Assembly (NCBI RefSeq): GCF_002752655.1
Contig: NZ_CP023737.1
Coordinates: forward strand, 1,116,001-1,180,000
Origin: Methylosinus trichosporium OB3b
Lineage (GTDB): Bacteria > Pseudomonadota > Alphaproteobacteria > Rhizobiales > Beijerinckiaceae
Reading direction: 5' to 3'
Length of the DNA stretch: 64,000 nucleotides
This document shows, in pieces, positions 1-10,906 of this stretch. How positions within the stretch are numbered: position 1 is the stretch's first letter; each line of letters opens with the position of its first letter. A program made the position numbers and the translations under genes. The notes under the pieces were generated by a model that did no database searches, was not told where the DNA came from, and saw nothing but the letters and a program-made list of their open reading frames with translations.

Positions 1-189
1 CGCGCCGACATAGACGACGACGAGGATCATCGCGAGGAATTCGGCGCCGGCGAGCAGGAAGAGACCCGCGCCATTGACGAAGGCGAGGATGAGAAAGAGC
101 ACCGAATGGACCGGATTACGCGCGACGATCACCGCGAAAGCCGATGCGATCAGCACCGCCGAGAAAAGATAGAAGAATGCTGCTGCCAC
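1..189 (-). CDS. nuoJ: NADH-quinone oxidoreductase subunit J, N-terminal part
   Basis: Only the first 63 codons are inside the window; the gene continues past the left edge. The translation is almost wholly hydrophobic and fits two membrane helices of NuoJ, a membrane-arm subunit of complex I that takes part in proton translocation. The start is a GTG (position 189) with a GAGG ribosome site about 10 nt upstream. It is the last visible member of the nuoA-J operon and is separated from nuoI by a palindromic repeat. Confidence 0.85.
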   Translation of the reverse strand, partial: MAAAFFYLFSAVLIASAFAVIVARNPVHSVLFLILAFVNGAGLFLLAGAEFLAMILVVVYVGA

Positions 190-236
190 TTTGGTCGTTC
201 CTCTTCTCGCAGCCCGATAGCGTCCCGCGGTCTTTT

Positions 237-323
237 AGAGCGCTACCGATCCGATCGGATCGCGCTCCAGCATTTTCTCGTTTTTGATCGACCGAACGAT
301 TCCGTTCGATCGGAAAGCGCTCT
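237..323. repeat. Palindromic intergenic element between nuoI and nuoJ
   Basis: The ends are inverted repeats AGAGCGCT (237-244) and AGCGCTCT (316-323). Inside are a perfect 16-bp palindrome CGATCCGATCGGATCG (247-262) and a second hairpin, CGAACG...CGTTCG (about 293-308). The element fills most of the nuoI-nuoJ gap. Its layout resembles REP/BIME-type elements of alphaproteobacteria. Whether it tunes mRNA stability inside the operon is inference. Confidence 0.7.
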
Positions 324-329
324 CAACCC

Positions 330-818
330 TCAGCGATAGGGCGAGTCCATCGCGATGTTGCGCGCGATCTCGCGCTCCCAGCGCGCGCCGTTCTCGAGCA
401 GGCGATCCTTGTTGTAGTACAGCTCCTCGCGCGTCTCGACGGCGAACTCCTGGTTCGGCCCCTCGACGATGGCGTCCACCGGGCAAGCCTCCTGGCAGAA
501 GCCGCAATAGATGCATTTCACCATGTCGATATCATAGCGCGTCGTGCGGCGCGTGCCGTCGTTGCGGCGCGGGCCGGCCTCGATGGTGATGGCCTGCGCC
601 GGGCAGATCGCCTCGCACAGCTTGCAGGCGATGCAGCGCTCCTCGCCATTGGGATAGCGGCGCAGCGCATGCTCGCCGCGAAAGCGCGGCGAGATCGGAT
701 TCTTCTCGTGCGGATAGTTCAGCGTCGCCTTCGGCTTGAAGAAATAGTGCATCGACAGGAAGAAGGCGGCGATGAACTCGGTGAGGAAGAGCGATTTCGC
801 TGCTTGATCGAGCTTCAT
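330..818 (-). CDS. nuoI: NADH-quinone oxidoreductase subunit I
   Basis: This 162-aa protein carries two CxxCxxCxxxCP motifs (Cys62/65/68/72 and Cys102/105/108/112), which bind the two 4Fe-4S clusters N6a and N6b of the complex I connecting arm. These clusters relay electrons towards NuoB and quinone. Length and motif spacing match alphaproteobacterial NuoI (TYKY homologue). It lies 12 nt downstream of nuoH in the operon. Confidence 0.96.
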   Translation of the reverse strand: MKLDQAAKSLFLTEFIAAFFLSMHYFFKPKATLNYPHEKNPISPRFRGEHALRRYPNGEERCIACKLCEAICPAQAITIEAGPRRNDGTRRTTRYDIDMVKCIYCGFCQEACPVDAIVEGPNQEFAVETREELYYNKDRLLENGARWEREIARNIAMDSPYR

Positions 819-830
819 GACACGGGCCCC

Positions 831-1850
831 TTAGTTCGCGCCCGCCGAGCCGGCGAATTGCAGCACGGCGGCGACGAGGATCACCATGACGAGAGAGATG
901 GGAAGGAACACCTTCCAGCCGAGCCGCATGAGCTGGTCGTAGCGGTAGCGCGGCACGAAAGCCTTCACCATGGCGAACATGAAGAAGAAGAAGGTGACCT
1001 TCAGCACGAACCAGATGACGCCCGGAACCATGTCCAGCGGCGCGATGTGGACGGGCGGCAGCCAGCCGCCGAAGAACAGCAGCGTCAGCAGCGCGCACAT
1101 GGTGAGGATGGCGACATATTCGCCGAGCATGAACAGCATGTAGGGCGTCGCCGAATATTCGATCATGAAGCCGGCGACGAGCTCCGACTCCGCCTCGACG
1201 AGATCGAAGGGCGGGCGGTTTGTCTCGGCCAGCGCCGAGATGAAGAAGATCACGAACATCGGCAGGAGGCGCAGCCAATACCAGCCGAGCATCCCATATT
1301 GCGTGTCCTGCGCGCGCACGACCTCGGTGAGATTGAGCGAGCCGGCGCAGAGCAGAACGGTGATGATGACGAAGCCGATCGAGACCTCGTAGGACACCAT
1401 TTGCGCGGCCGAGCGCAGCGCCGAGAGGAACGGATATTTCGAGTTCGACGCCCAGCCGCCCATGATGATGCCATAGACGCCGAGCGAGGAGATGGCGAAG
1501 ATGTAGAGAATGCCGACATTGAGATCGGCGACCGCCCAGCCGTCATTGACCGGGATCACCGCCCAGGCGGCGACGGCGAGCATGGCGGTGACGAAGGGCG
1601 CCAGCAGGAACACGCCCTTATTGGCCGTGTCCGGAATCACCGGCTCCTTCAGCACGAATTTGAGCATGTCGGCGAAGCTCTGGAGCAGGCCCCAGGGACC
1701 GACGACATTGGGGCCGCGGCGCAATTGCACCGCCGCCCACACCTTGCGGTCGATATAGATCGCATAGGCGAGATAGACGAGCAGCACCACCGTCAGCACG
1801 ACGCTCTTGACGATGATGATGAGGAGATTGAGCAGCCAGCCGTCGATCAC
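831..1850 (-). CDS. nuoH: NADH-quinone oxidoreductase subunit H
   Basis: A 339-aa polytopic membrane protein with about eight hydrophobic segments and the conserved NuoH/ND1 stretches around ETNRPPFDL and AESELVAGF, which line the quinone-access channel of complex I. The start is GTG at 1850, 11 nt after the nuoG stop; no in-frame ATG nearby fits better. It anchors the peripheral arm to the membrane arm. Confidence 0.96.
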   Translation of the reverse strand: MIDGWLLNLLIIIVKSVVLTVVLLVYLAYAIYIDRKVWAAVQLRRGPNVVGPWGLLQSFADMLKFVLKEPVIPDTANKGVFLLAPFVTAMLAVAAWAVIPVNDGWAVADLNVGILYIFAISSLGVYGIIMGGWASNSKYPFLSALRSAAQMVSYEVSIGFVIITVLLCAGSLNLTEVVRAQDTQYGMLGWYWLRLLPMFVIFFISALAETNRPPFDLVEAESELVAGFMIEYSATPYMLFMLGEYVAILTMCALLTLLFFGGWLPPVHIAPLDMVPGVIWFVLKVTFFFFMFAMVKAFVPRYRYDQLMRLGWKVFLPISLVMVILVAAVLQFAGSAGAN

Positions 1851-1861
1851 GTCTTATGCTC

Positions 1862-3925
1862 CTATTCGGCAGCGCGGCTGAGCCGGCCCTGCGCCAGCGC
1901 CGAGCATTCGGCCATGGTGGCCGAGGCGCGGGCGATCGGATTGGTGAGATAGAAATCGGCGATGGCGGCGACGAAATCGTCCTTCCACGCCGTCGCCGGC
2001 TGCAGCGCCACCGCCTCGAGATCGGCGATATTCGCCGGCTCGATCCGGTCGAGCTTGGCGATATGCGGATGCGTCTTGGCGAGCTCGGCGCGCAGCTGCG
2101 CGAGCGAGTCGAAGGGCAGAGGCGCACCGAGCGCCCCCGAGAGCGCGCGCAATATGGCCCAATCCTCGCGCGCGTCGCCGGGCGGGAAGGTGGCGCGCAG
2201 CGCCTCTTGCACGCGGCCTTCCGTGTTCACGAAGAGGCCGAATTTTTCCGTATAGGCGGCGCCCGGCAGGATCACATCGGCGCGATGCGCGCCCTTGTCG
2301 CCATGGGTGCCGAAATAGACGACGAAGGCGCCCGGCTCGATCGCGATCTCGTCGGCTCCGAGATTGAAGATCAGCTCGAGCGCGCCGGCCTTGGCCATCT
2401 CGCCGGCGTCGAGCCCGCCCTGCCCCGGCGTGAAGCTAAGATCGAGAGCGCCGACGCGCGCGGCCGCCGTATGCAGCACGCTGAAGCCGTTCCAGCCGTC
2501 GCCGAGCGCGCCGTGCTTCTTGGCGATCTGCGCGGCGAGCGCGAGAATGGCGCGGCCGTCCGGACGCGTCAGCGCGCCCTGGCCGATCAGAACGACGCGC
2601 TTGTGGGAGCCGGTCGGCGCGCTGTCGAGGAAGCGCGACAGCGAGTCCGGCCCGGCGCCGAGATAATCATAATCATAGGTGAGGTCCGCCGCCTCGCCGA
2701 CGAGCGAGATGGGGAAGTCGCCGCGCAGCCAGCGCTTGCGAATGCGCGCGTTGAGCACCGGGGCTTCCTTGCGCGGATTGGAGCCGATGATCAGCAGCGA
2801 ATCCGCGTCGTCGATCCCCGCGATGGTCGCGTTGAAGAGATAAGACGCGCGGCCGAAGCGCGGGTCGAGCTTGGTCCCATCCTGGCGCGCGTCGAGATTG
2901 ACGCTGCCGAGCCCTTCGACGAGCAGCTTCAGCGCGTAGATTTCCTCGAGCGCGGCGAGATCGCCGACGAGGGCGCCGATCTTCTGCGGAGCGGTCGCCT
3001 TGGTCTTGGCGGCCACGGCGGCGAGCGCCTCCTGCCAGGAGGCGGCGCGCAGCTTGCCGTTCTCGCGAATATAGGGACGGTCGAGACGCTGGACCTTGAG
3101 TCCGTCGACCACCTGACGGGTCTTGTCGGAGATCCACTCCTCATTCACCGCCTCGTTCACGCGGGGAAGAATGCGGATCACCTCGCGGCCGCGCGCATCG
3201 ACGCGGATCGCCGAGCCGAGCGCGTCCTGCACGTCGATCGTCTCGGTCTTCTGATATTCCCACGGGCGGGCGCGGAAATTCTGCGGCTTGGGCAGCAGCG
3301 CGCCGACGGGGCAGAGATCGGTGACATTGCCCTGCATCTCCGACGTCATCGCCGTCTGCAGATAGGTGGTGATCTCCATATCCTCGCCGCGGCCGATCGC
3401 GCCCATGTCGCTGGTGCCGGCGATCTCCGCCGTGAAGCGCACGCAACGGGTGCAATGAATGCAGCGGTTCATCGCCGTCTTGACCAGCGGACCGATATAT
3501 TTGTCCTCGACCGCCCTTTTGTTCTCGGCGTAGCGCGAGCTGTCGCCGCCGAAGGCGAGCGCCTGATCCTGCAGATCGCATTCGCCGCCCTGATCGCAGA
3601 TCGGACAGTCGAGCGGATGATTGACGAGCAGGAACTCCATCACGCCTTCGCGCGCCTTCTTCACCATCGGAGTCTTGGTGAAGACTTGCGGCGGCTCGCC
3701 ATTGGGGCCGGGGCGCAAATCGCGAACCGACATGGCGCAGGAGGCCGCGGGCTTGGGCGGACCGCCCTTCACCTCGACGAGGCACATGCGGCAATTGCCG
3801 GCGATCGACAAACGCTCGTGAAAGCAGAAGCGCGGCACCTCGGCGCCGGCCTCCTCGCAGGCCTGCAGCAGCGTATATTCGGCCGGAACGTCGACCTCGA
3901 CGTCATCGACGAGAATCTTGGTCAT
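1862..3925 (-). CDS. nuoG: NADH-quinone oxidoreductase subunit G
   Basis: A 687-aa peripheral-arm subunit. The N-terminal 2Fe-2S ferredoxin-like domain shows Cys34, Cys45, Cys48 and Cys63. It is followed by the His/Cys cluster region ([15 protein letters not shown]) and a [10 protein letters not shown] 4Fe-4S motif, then a molybdopterin-oxidoreductase-like domain that has lost its cofactor role in this family. It carries electrons between NuoF/E and NuoI. Nine nucleotides separate it from nuoF. Confidence 0.96.
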   Translation of the reverse strand: MTKILVDDVEVDVPAEYTLLQACEEAGAEVPRFCFHERLSIAGNCRMCLVEVKGGPPKPAASCAMSVRDLRPGPNGEPPQVFTKTPMVKKAREGVMEFLLVNHPLDCPICDQGGECDLQDQALAFGGDSSRYAENKRAVEDKYIGPLVKTAMNRCIHCTRCVRFTAEIAGTSDMGAIGRGEDMEITTYLQTAMTSEMQGNVTDLCPVGALLPKPQNFRARPWEYQKTETIDVQDALGSAIRVDARGREVIRILPRVNEAVNEEWISDKTRQVVDGLKVQRLDRPYIRENGKLRAASWQEALAAVAAKTKATAPQKIGALVGDLAALEEIYALKLLVEGLGSVNLDARQDGTKLDPRFGRASYLFNATIAGIDDADSLLIIGSNPRKEAPVLNARIRKRWLRGDFPISLVGEAADLTYDYDYLGAGPDSLSRFLDSAPTGSHKRVVLIGQGALTRPDGRAILALAAQIAKKHGALGDGWNGFSVLHTAAARVGALDLSFTPGQGGLDAGEMAKAGALELIFNLGADEIAIEPGAFVVYFGTHGDKGAHRADVILPGAAYTEKFGLFVNTEGRVQEALRATFPPGDAREDWAILRALSGALGAPLPFDSLAQLRAELAKTHPHIAKLDRIEPANIADLEAVALQPATAWKDDFVAAIADFYLTNPIARASATMAECSALAQGRLSRAAE

Positions 3926-3934
3926 GTGAGCGCC

Positions 3935-5248
3935 TTACTCTGCCGCGACCTTCACCGGGTCGGGATGCGGATTGGCGGCATAGCGGTCGATGCGCCGCTC
4001 GATCTCGCCGCGGAAATGATTGATGAGGCCCTGGATCGGCCAGGCCGCCGCGTCGCCGAGCGCGCAGATCGTATGACCTTCGATTTGCTTCGACACGTCG
4101 AACAGCATGTCGATCTCGCGCTTATGCGCGCGCCCTTCCGCCATGCGGGTGACGACGCGCCACATCCAGCCCGTGCCTTCGCGGCAGGGCGTGCATTGGC
4201 CGCAGCTCTCATGCTTGTAGAAATAAGCGAGGCGGGCGATGGCGCGGATGATGTCGGTCGACTTGTCCATCACGATGACGGCGGCCGTGCCGAGGCCGGA
4301 GCCGAGCTTCACGAGGCTGTCGAAATCCATCGGACAGTCGATGATCTGATCGGCCGGAACGAGGCGCACCGAGGAGCCGCCGGGGATGACGGCGAGAAGA
4401 TTGTCGGAGCCGCCGCGCACGCCGCCGCAATGGCGGTCGATCAGCTCGCGGAACGGGATCGACATCGCCTCTTCCACATTGCACGGCTTGTTCACATGGC
4501 CGGAGATGGAGAAGAGCTTGGTCCCCGTATTGTTGGGCTTGCCGATGCCGGCGAACCAGCTCGCGCCGCGACGTAGAATGGTCGGAACCACGGCGATCGA
4601 TTCGACGTTATTGACCGTGGTGGGACAGCCGTAGAGGCCGACATTGGCCGGGAACGGGGGCTTGAGGCGCGGCATGCCCTTCTTGCCCTCGAGGCTCTCG
4701 ATCAGCGCCGTCTCCTCGCCGCAGATATAGGCGCCGGCGCCGTGATGCACATAGAGATCGAAAGGATAGCCGTGGACATTGTCCTTGCCGATGAGCCGCG
4801 CCGCATAGGCTTCGTCGACCGCGCGCTGCAGCGCGACGCGCTCGGCGATGAACTCGCCGCGCACATAGATGTAGCAGGCGTGCGCGCCCATGGCGAAGGA
4901 GGCGACCATCGCGCCCTCGACCAGCGTATGCGGGTCGTTGCGCATGATCTCGCGATCCTTGCAGGTGCCGGGCTCCGATTCGTCGGCGTTGATGACGAGA
5001 TAGGAGGGGCGCGCCGGATCGGGCGTCTTGGGCATGAAGGACCATTTGAGGCCGGTGGAGAAGCCGGCGCCGCCGCGTCCACGCAGCCCCGAATCCTTCA
5101 CCTCCTGAATGATCTTATCGCGGCCGAGCGCGAGCAGCGCCTTGGTGTTGTCCCACTGGCCGCGCTTGCGCGCGCCGGCGAGGCCACGGTCGCCATAGCC
5201 GTAGAGATTTGTGAAGATGCGATCCTTATCGGCGAGCATGTGGGTCAC
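3935..5248 (-). CDS. nuoF: NADH-quinone oxidoreductase subunit F
   Basis: A 437-aa NADH- and FMN-binding subunit of complex I. The glycine-rich [10 protein letters not shown] region near residue 60 is the nucleotide-binding signature, and [12 protein letters not shown] in the C-terminal third supplies 4Fe-4S cysteines. The start is taken as GTG at 5248, which overlaps the nuoE stop as GTGA; an ATG three codons later (5239) is a plausible alternative. The coupling suggests translational linkage with nuoE. Confidence 0.96.
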   Translation of the reverse strand: MTHMLADKDRIFTNLYGYGDRGLAGARKRGQWDNTKALLALGRDKIIQEVKDSGLRGRGGAGFSTGLKWSFMPKTPDPARPSYLVINADESEPGTCKDREIMRNDPHTLVEGAMVASFAMGAHACYIYVRGEFIAERVALQRAVDEAYAARLIGKDNVHGYPFDLYVHHGAGAYICGEETALIESLEGKKGMPRLKPPFPANVGLYGCPTTVNNVESIAVVPTILRRGASWFAGIGKPNNTGTKLFSISGHVNKPCNVEEAMSIPFRELIDRHCGGVRGGSDNLLAVIPGGSSVRLVPADQIIDCPMDFDSLVKLGSGLGTAAVIVMDKSTDIIRAIARLAYFYKHESCGQCTPCREGTGWMWRVVTRMAEGRAHKREIDMLFDVSKQIEGHTICALGDAAAWPIQGLINHFRGEIERRIDRYAANPHPDPVKVAAE

Positions 5249-5871
5249 TCCGCCTGCGCTTTGGCGCCGTCGCCGTAGAGAGAGGTGAGGCTCGTCAGTC
5301 CGCCCGCCGGCTCCGAGGAGATGCGGCCCGTCTGCGAGCCGGTCTTCACCGGCCGGCCAGCGGCGAGATCGTCGAGCAGCTTCTCGAAGCTCTCGGCCGT
5401 CAGATCCTCGTAATAATCATCGTTGATCTGCACCATCGGCGCGTTGCAGCAGGCGCCGAGGCATTCGACCTCGAGCCAGGAGAACAGGCCGTCCGCCGAC
5501 ACATGGCGTTGCGGGCCGACGCGGCGCTCCAGCACGGCGATGAGATCATCCGAGCCGCTCAGCATGCAGGGCGTGGTGCCGCAGAGCTGCACGTAGAACT
5601 TTCCCACCGGCTCGAGATTGAACATGGTGTAGAAGGTCGCGATCTCGAGCACGCGGATGTAGGGCATGCCGAGCGTCTGCGCGACCTTCTCGATCGCCTT
5701 TTGCGGCAGCCAATAATCATTCTGCTTCTGCGCCTGCCACAGGGCCGGCACGACGACAGACGCCTGACGTCCGTCCGGATATTTGGCGATCTGCGTCTCG
5801 AGCCACGCCAAATTCTCGGGCGTGAACTCGAAGCTCGAGGGCTGCTCCTCGGCGAGACGACGGGTAGACAT
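5245..5871 (-). CDS. nuoE: NADH-quinone oxidoreductase subunit E
   Basis: A 208-aa thioredoxin-fold subunit with the 2Fe-2S ligands CGTTPC and CLGACC characteristic of NuoE. It partners NuoF in the NADH dehydrogenase module. The open frame extends about 120 codons upstream into nuoD, but the start at 5871 overlaps the nuoD stop by one base (TGATG) and gives the normal family length. The C-terminal tail is low-complexity (K/Q/G rich), as is common for alphaproteobacterial NuoE. Confidence 0.95.
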   Translation of the reverse strand: MSTRRLAEEQPSSFEFTPENLAWLETQIAKYPDGRQASVVVPALWQAQKQNDYWLPQKAIEKVAQTLGMPYIRVLEIATFYTMFNLEPVGKFYVQLCGTTPCMLSGSDDLIAVLERRVGPQRHVSADGLFSWLEVECLGACCNAPMVQINDDYYEDLTAESFEKLLDDLAAGRPVKTGSQTGRISSEPAGGLTSLTSLYGDGAKAQAE

Positions 5872-7061
5872 CAGCGATCGACCTCCCCGAACACGATATC
5901 GAGCGAACCGAGAATCGCCGAGACGTCGGCGAGCAGATGGTTCTTGCAGAGAAAATCCATGGCCTGCAGATGCGCGAAGCCGGGCGCCCGGATCTTGCAG
6001 CGATAGGGCTTGTCGCCGCCGTCCGAGACCAGATAGACGCCGAACTCGCCTTTCGGCGCCTCGACCGCCGCATAGACCTCGCCGGCCGGCACCTTGAAGC
6101 CCTCCGTGTAGAGCTTGAAGTGATGGATGAGCGCCTCCATCGAGCGCTTCATCTCGGCGCGAGGCGGCGAGCAGATCTTGTTGTTCACCGCCGCCACTGG
6201 GCCGCGATTCTCGGGCTTCAGCAGCTTCTCGACGCATTGCTTCATGATGGAGGTCGATTGGCGCATCTCCTCCATGCGGATCACCGCGCGGTCGTAGCAG
6301 TCGCCATTCTTGCCGATGGGGATGTCGAACTCCATCTCCTCGTAGCAGTCATAGGGCTGCGACTTGCGCAGATCCCAGGGTGCGCCGGAGCCGCGCACCA
6401 TCACGCCGGAGAAGCCGTATTTCCACGCGTCCTCGAGCGAGATGACGCCGATGTCGGCGTTGCGCTGCTTGAAGATGCGGTTGCCGATGAACAGCTCCTC
6501 GAGATCGTCGCAGACCTTCAGGAACGGATCGCAGAAAGCGCCGATGTCCTCGACGAGCTGGTCGGGCAGATCGCGGGCGACGCCGCCGGGACGGAAATAA
6601 TTGGCGTGCATGCGCGCGCCGCTCGCCCGCTCATAGAACACCATGAGCTTCTCGCGCTCCTCATAGCCCCACAGCGGCGGGGTGAGCGCGCCGACGTCCA
6701 TCGCCTGCGAGGTGACGTTGAGAAGATGCGAGAGCAGACGGCCGATCTCGGCGTAGAGCACGCGGATCAGTTGACCGCGACGCGGAACCTCGACGCCGAG
6801 CAGGCGCTCGATGCCGAGACAGAAGGCGTGCTCCTGATTCATCGGCGAGCAATAGTCGAGCCGATCGAAATAAGGCACGTTCTGCAGATAGGTGCGCGCC
6901 TCCATCAGCTTCTCGGTGCCGCGATGCAGGAAGCCGACATGCGGATCGCAGCGCTCGACCACCTCGCCGTCGAGCTCGAGGATCAGCCGCAGCACGCCGT
7001 GAGCGGCCGGATGCTGAGGTCCGAAGTTGAGGTTGAAGTTGCGGAGGCTCTGGTCGTTCAT
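5871..7061 (-). CDS. nuoD: NADH-quinone oxidoreductase subunit D
   Basis: A 396-aa 49-kDa-type subunit, homologous to the large subunit of NiFe hydrogenase but without the metal ligands. [10 protein letters not shown] near the N terminus and the C-terminal [13 protein letters not shown] are signature stretches. With NuoB it forms the quinone-binding pocket. A 71-nt gap separates it from nuoC; the genes are not fused, unlike the nuoCD fusion of E. coli. Confidence 0.96.
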   Translation of the reverse strand: MNDQSLRNFNLNFGPQHPAAHGVLRLILELDGEVVERCDPHVGFLHRGTEKLMEARTYLQNVPYFDRLDYCSPMNQEHAFCLGIERLLGVEVPRRGQLIRVLYAEIGRLLSHLLNVTSQAMDVGALTPPLWGYEEREKLMVFYERASGARMHANYFRPGGVARDLPDQLVEDIGAFCDPFLKVCDDLEELFIGNRIFKQRNADIGVISLEDAWKYGFSGVMVRGSGAPWDLRKSQPYDCYEEMEFDIPIGKNGDCYDRAVIRMEEMRQSTSIMKQCVEKLLKPENRGPVAAVNNKICSPPRAEMKRSMEALIHHFKLYTEGFKVPAGEVYAAVEAPKGEFGVYLVSDGGDKPYRCKIRAPGFAHLQAMDFLCKNHLLADVSAILGSLDIVFGEVDR

Positions 7062-7132
7062 CGGGTGTGTCCCAGGCGGGGGAAGAGCGAATAGCGAGTG
7101 GCGAAGGACGAGTGGATATTCATCTCACCCCT

Positions 7133-7735
7133 TCACTTGCTCGCCTTCTCGTCGCCCGGAAGGTCGTATTGAACGCCCTCCCACGGGGACAGAAAGTCGA
7201 ACTTCCGATATTCTTGGGTCAGGTTCACGGGCTCATAGACGACCCGCTTGCGCTCGTCGTCGTAGCGGACCTCGACATAGCCGGTCATCGGGAAATCCTT
7301 GCGCAGCGGATGTCCGTCGAAGCCATAATCGGTCATGATGCGGCGCAGGTCCGGATGGCCGTCGAAGATCACGCCGAAGAGGTCGTAGGTCTCGCGCTCG
7401 AACCAATCCGCGCCGGGATAGAGGCTCGTCAGCGAAGTCACCGGGGTCGCCTCGTCAGTCTGCGTCTTGATGCGGATGCGCTGATTGCGCCGCGGCGAGA
7501 GCAGATGCGTCACGACGTCGAATCGCTGCTCGCGCTCGGGGTAATCCGCCGCGGTGATGTCGATGAAGCTGACGAACAAAAGCTCCGGATCGTCGCGCAG
7601 CGCGCGCGCCGCGTCGAGCCAGCGCGACCGCTCCACCTCGATGGTGAGCTCGCCATAGGCGATTTTGAGACCGGTCACGATCCCGGGCAGGGCCGCCGCC
7701 ACCTTCTCGCCGAGCAGTTCGAGTTCCGCGCTCAT
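7133..7735 (-). CDS. nuoC: NADH-quinone oxidoreductase subunit C
   Basis: A 200-aa 30-kDa-type subunit of complex I with the family signature [20 protein letters not shown] and, near the C terminus, DFLSPWEG. It is a peripheral-arm scaffold that contacts NuoD. ATG start at 7735. The upstream gap to nuoB (94 nt) is the longest in the visible operon. Confidence 0.95.
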   Translation of the reverse strand: MSAELELLGEKVAAALPGIVTGLKIAYGELTIEVERSRWLDAARALRDDPELLFVSFIDITAADYPEREQRFDVVTHLLSPRRNQRIRIKTQTDEATPVTSLTSLYPGADWFERETYDLFGVIFDGHPDLRRIMTDYGFDGHPLRKDFPMTGYVEVRYDDERKRVVYEPVNLTQEYRKFDFLSPWEGVQYDLPGDEKASK

Positions 7736-7829
7736 GAAAGGCTCACCTCGCTAGAAGAAACCGACGGCTCGTCGCGCCGTCGGTTCGCTTCGTCCTCGTT
7801 TCTCTGCGCCTCGGGCGAGGCGCGCAGCG

Positions 7830-8414
7830 TCAGCGTTCGATCGTGCCGCTGCGACGGATTTTCTTTTGCAGCAGCAGCACGCCATAGACGAGCGCTTCCG
7901 CCGAAGGCGGACATCCGGGGACATAGATGTCCACCGGAATGATGCGGTCGCAGCCGCGCACCACCGAATAGGAATAATGATAGTAGCCGCCGCCATTGGC
8001 GCAGGAGCCCATGGAGATGACGTAGCGCGGCTCGGGCATCTGGTCATAGACCTTGCGCAGAGCCGGGGCCATCTTGTTGGTGAGGGTGCCGGCGATGATG
8101 ATGACATCCGACTGGCGCGGACTGGCGCGCGGCGCGAAGCCGAATCGCTCGAGGTCGTAGCGCGGCATGGCCGCCTGGATCATCTCCACCGCGCAGCAAG
8201 CGAGGCCGAAGGTCATCCACATCAGCGAGCCGGTGCGGGCCCAGTTGATGATGTCGTCGGTCGCGGTGACGACGAAGCCCTTGTCGGCCAGCTCGTCATT
8301 GAGGCCGAGATAGAAGGGGTCGTCGGCGCCGACCGGCTTGCCGGTGCGCGGATCGACGAGGCCCTTGGCCGATGGCGCGACGAGAGTCGGGCTCTGGCGC
8401 GTGATCAATCCCAT
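7830..8414 (-). CDS. nuoB: NADH-quinone oxidoreductase subunit B
   Basis: A 194-aa subunit that binds cluster N2, the 4Fe-4S centre that hands electrons to quinone. The tandem cysteines in GLACCAVEM, then [11 protein letters not shown] and [11 protein letters not shown], are the ligand motifs. An upstream in-frame extension to 8633 is rejected because it runs through nuoA; the start at 8414 overlaps nuoA by 10 nt and gives the family length. Confidence 0.96.
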   Translation of the reverse strand: MGLITRQSPTLVAPSAKGLVDPRTGKPVGADDPFYLGLNDELADKGFVVTATDDIINWARTGSLMWMTFGLACCAVEMIQAAMPRYDLERFGFAPRASPRQSDVIIIAGTLTNKMAPALRKVYDQMPEPRYVISMGSCANGGGYYHYSYSVVRGCDRIIPVDIYVPGCPPSAEALVYGVLLLQKKIRRSGTIER

Positions 8415-8770
8415 TCGAGCGCTCCCTTGCGCCATTCGTAGACGAAACCGACGGTCAGCACGCCGAGGAAGAACATCATCGACCAGAAGCCGAAGGCTCC
8501 CGCCTCCTTGAAGGCGACCGCCCAGGGGAAGAGAAAGGCGACCTCGAGGTCGAAGACGATGAACAGCAGCGCCACCAAATAGAAGCGCACGTCGAATTTC
8601 ATGCGGGCGTCGCCGAAGGGATTGAAGCCGCACTCATAGGCGGACAGCTTCTCCGGATCGGGGGCCTTGAAGGCGATGAGAAACGGAGCGACGAGCAGCG
8701 CGCCGGAAATAATCGCCGCGAGGGCGATGAAGATCACGAGCGGCAGATATTGATCGAGAAGGCCTGGCAT
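8405..8770 (-). CDS. nuoA: NADH-quinone oxidoreductase subunit A
   Basis: A 121-aa protein with three hydrophobic segments and the conserved loop [20 protein letters not shown] between the first and second, typical of NuoA/ND3. The start at 8770 is preferred over a 44-codon upstream extension because it begins just before the first membrane helix. It is the first gene of the nuo operon; its promoter must lie in 8771-8970. Confidence 0.95.
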   Translation of the reverse strand: MPGLLDQYLPLVIFIALAAIISGALLVAPFLIAFKAPDPEKLSAYECGFNPFGDARMKFDVRFYLVALLFIVFDLEVAFLFPWAVAFKEAGAFGFWSMMFFLGVLTVGFVYEWRKGALEWD

Positions 8771-8970
8771 GGCTGTGTCCGACGTTGGCGGCGGAGGGCG
8801 GCGCGCGTGTCGACGGGGGTCGGGACCCGGGGCGCCGTCCGGCCGCGCGTTCCGTAACAAAGCGTATAGATCAAAGCAAGAGAAGAAGCTCGTCCGCGCC
8901 AAAGGGTTTGCGCCCGCTTCGCGTGCGCCGGCCCGGACCTCGGCGAAATTTTACGCGGGGCGCCTGCAAT
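8771..8970 (-). promoter_or_regulatory. Upstream region of the nuo operon
   Basis: This 200-bp gap precedes the first nuo gene and follows the ATP12 chaperone gene, both on the minus strand. It must hold the nuo promoter unless transcription reads through from ATP12. A locally A/T-richer stretch at about 8860-8885 is the best candidate core region, but I could not assign -35 and -10 boxes with confidence. Confidence 0.3.
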
Positions 8971-9786
8971 TCAGGCGGACGGGCTCGCGGTGGCGATTCG
9001 GGCCGCCGCCCGCATTTCGTCGAAGCGCCGGGCGCGGCGGGCCAGCGCCTCTTCATCCGCGCCCCAGGCCCGCATCTGATGGTCCTCGTCGACATGGGCC
9101 GCCGCCCAGGCGGCGTCGAGCTCGAGCTCGCGCAGGGCGACCGCCAGCGCGATGATGCAGGAGCCGGTCAACGTGGTCATCGCATGCAGGGCCGCGAGGC
9201 GGAACGGCGCGCCGGCGTCCGCGCCCGCATAGTCTCGCACGGCTCTCGCCACGGCCTCCGTCACCTGCGGCGGCTGCGCGACGAAAACGATTCCTTCGGT
9301 CGAGGCCAGAGGCGCGCCGAGGCGGTCTCTGGCGAAGGCGAGCAGCGGGTCCCACGCCTCGGCCTGCGCCGCGGCGAGCCCTTCCGGCTCGCCGGCCCGA
9401 TAGCTGACGAGATCGGAGCCGGCGTATTTGACGATGTCGGCCGCCACCTCGTCCATGCGCTCGGCAACCCCGTCGATGCAAGAATTCACGAGCCGCGTCA
9501 AAGGCATGGTGACCGGGTCGAGACGCTCGCCCTGCCCTGCCCATTCGGCTGCGAGCGCCGTGCTCAGCTCTCGCCAGGGCGTCGCCAGCGGCCGGCGCGC
9601 CGGCGTCTTCACACTTTTGCCGTCGAGCAGCACGGCGAAGCCGTGGCCGCTCTCGCCGACCTCCGCCGTCTCATAGAATCGCTTGGGCAGATCGGGACGC
9701 ACGGCCTGGGCGGCGATGCGCAGCGGGTTGCGCTCCGCATCGGCGACGAACAGGCCATCGGTGAAATTGTCGTTGTCGGCGGCCAT
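8971..9786 (-). CDS. ATP12 family F1-ATPase assembly chaperone
   Basis: A 271-aa protein matching the ATP12 family, known in mitochondria and alphaproteobacteria as a chaperone for the F1 alpha subunit. Recognisable stretches are RFYETAEV near residue 36, FAVLLDGKSVKTPAR, and the conserved C-terminal SCIIALAV...AAHVDEDHQ segment. No membrane segment or signal peptide is seen. It sits 22 nt downstream of the pseudouridine synthase and is probably co-transcribed with it. Confidence 0.9.
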   Translation of the reverse strand: MAADNDNFTDGLFVADAERNPLRIAAQAVRPDLPKRFYETAEVGESGHGFAVLLDGKSVKTPARRPLATPWRELSTALAAEWAGQGERLDPVTMPLTRLVNSCIDGVAERMDEVAADIVKYAGSDLVSYRAGEPEGLAAAQAEAWDPLLAFARDRLGAPLASTEGIVFVAQPPQVTEAVARAVRDYAGADAGAPFRLAALHAMTTLTGSCIIALAVALRELELDAAWAAAHVDEDHQMRAWGADEEALARRARRFDEMRAAARIATASPSA

Positions 9787-9808
9787 GCGGCGCTCCTTTC
9801 GCGGCGGG

Positions 9809-10906
9809 TCAGGCGTCCGGCGCCGACATTATGGGGTCTTGCCGCGAGGCGTCGAAGCCGAACACGTCCCAGCTCGTCTGCATATGCGCCGGCAGCGGCG
9901 CGGTCACGTCGAGCGTTCCGCCCTTGGGATTAGGCAGAATGAGGCGGCGCGCCAGAAGGTGCAGCTTGCGCTCCAACCCCTCGGGCATGGCGCGCATGGG
10001 ATCGCGCCGGCGCACCTCGTCCTCGGGCCTGTGGCCATATTTGGGATCGCCGAAGATCGGGCAGGCGATCGCCTCGGCATGGGCGCGCAGCTGATGGGTG
10101 CGGCCGGTGAGCGGCTTCATCGACAGCCAGGCGCAGCGCGGCGCCGCCTTCTCGACGATCGCATAATAAGTGAGCGAGTGCTGTGCGCCCTCGTCGCCGT
10201 GCCGCGCCACCCGCATTTTTTCGCGCGCGTCGGCGGCTTCGCGGCGCTCGGAGCCGGGCCGCGGCGGACGGTCGTCGCCCATTGCGGCGCCCTTGGCGAG
10301 ATAGAGCGAAACGCGGCCCTGCGCGGGCTTGGGCACGCCCTCGACCAGGGCCCAATAGATTTTCTTCGCCTGGCGTGAGCGAAAAATTTCACCGAGATCG
10401 GCCGCCGTCCGCCTGTTCTTCGCGATGAGCAGCACGCCGGAGGTGTCGCGGTCCAGCCGATGCACCAGCACCGGGCGCGTGTCGCCCTTCGCCAGCGATT
10501 CGAGCATTCCGTCGATATGGCGCGTCATGCCGGAGCCGCCCTGCACGGCGAGGCCATAGGGCTTGTTCAGGACCAGCAGGCTCGCATCCTCATAGAGGGT
10601 CATATCGGCGAGGGCGCGCGCATCCTCCGGCGAGGCGCGCAGAATTGTCGGCGCGGCGGCGGCCGCCTCGAGCTTCAGCGGCGGCACCCTGATCTTCTGA
10701 TCCTGCTCCAGCCGAGTCGCGGTGTCGACGCGCTTGCCGTCGACGCGCACCTCGCCCTTGCGGCAGATTTTGGCGAGATGAGACAGAGCGAGCGCCGGGA
10801 AGCGCCGCTTGAACCAGCGGTCGAGCCGCAGGCCCGCCTCATCCTCGGTGACGGTGAGCGTCTGCACCGGCGAGGCGGACGGCGAGCCGGGGGAAGTCAC
10901 GGTCAC
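9809..10906 (-). CDS. RluC/RluD-type pseudouridine synthase
   Basis: A 365-aa protein with an N-terminal S4 RNA-binding domain (about residues 15-75) and a PseudoU_synth_2 domain with the catalytic-motif region VHRLDRDTSGVLLIAK; the Asp after HRL is the expected catalytic residue. It isomerises uridine in 23S rRNA; the exact sites cannot be read from sequence. I chose GTG at 10906, which overlaps the crcB stop as GTGA, over an ATG 26 codons upstream inside crcB. Confidence 0.9.
   Translation of the reverse strand: MTVTSPGSPSASPVQTLTVTEDEAGLRLDRWFKRRFPALALSHLAKICRKGEVRVDGKRVDTATRLEQDQKIRVPPLKLEAAAAAPTILRASPEDARALADMTLYEDASLLVLNKPYGLAVQGGSGMTRHIDGMLESLAKGDTRPVLVHRLDRDTSGVLLIAKNRRTAADLGEIFRSRQAKKIYWALVEGVPKPAQGRVSLYLAKGAAMGDDRPPRPGSERREAADAREKMRVARHGDEGAQHSLTYYAIVEKAAPRCAWLSMKPLTGRTHQLRAHAEAIACPIFGDPKYGHRPEDEVRRRDPMRAMPEGLERKLHLLARRLILPNPKGGTLDVTAPLPAHMQTSWDVFGFDASRQDPIMSAPDA

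Noticed and set aside
1856..4576. 906-aa open frame on the plus strand opposite nuoG and nuoF
   Set aside because: It is antisense to two well-recognised complex I genes; long shadow frames are expected in high-GC codons and its composition (Arg/Ala/Glu/Asp, no domain) is not protein-like.
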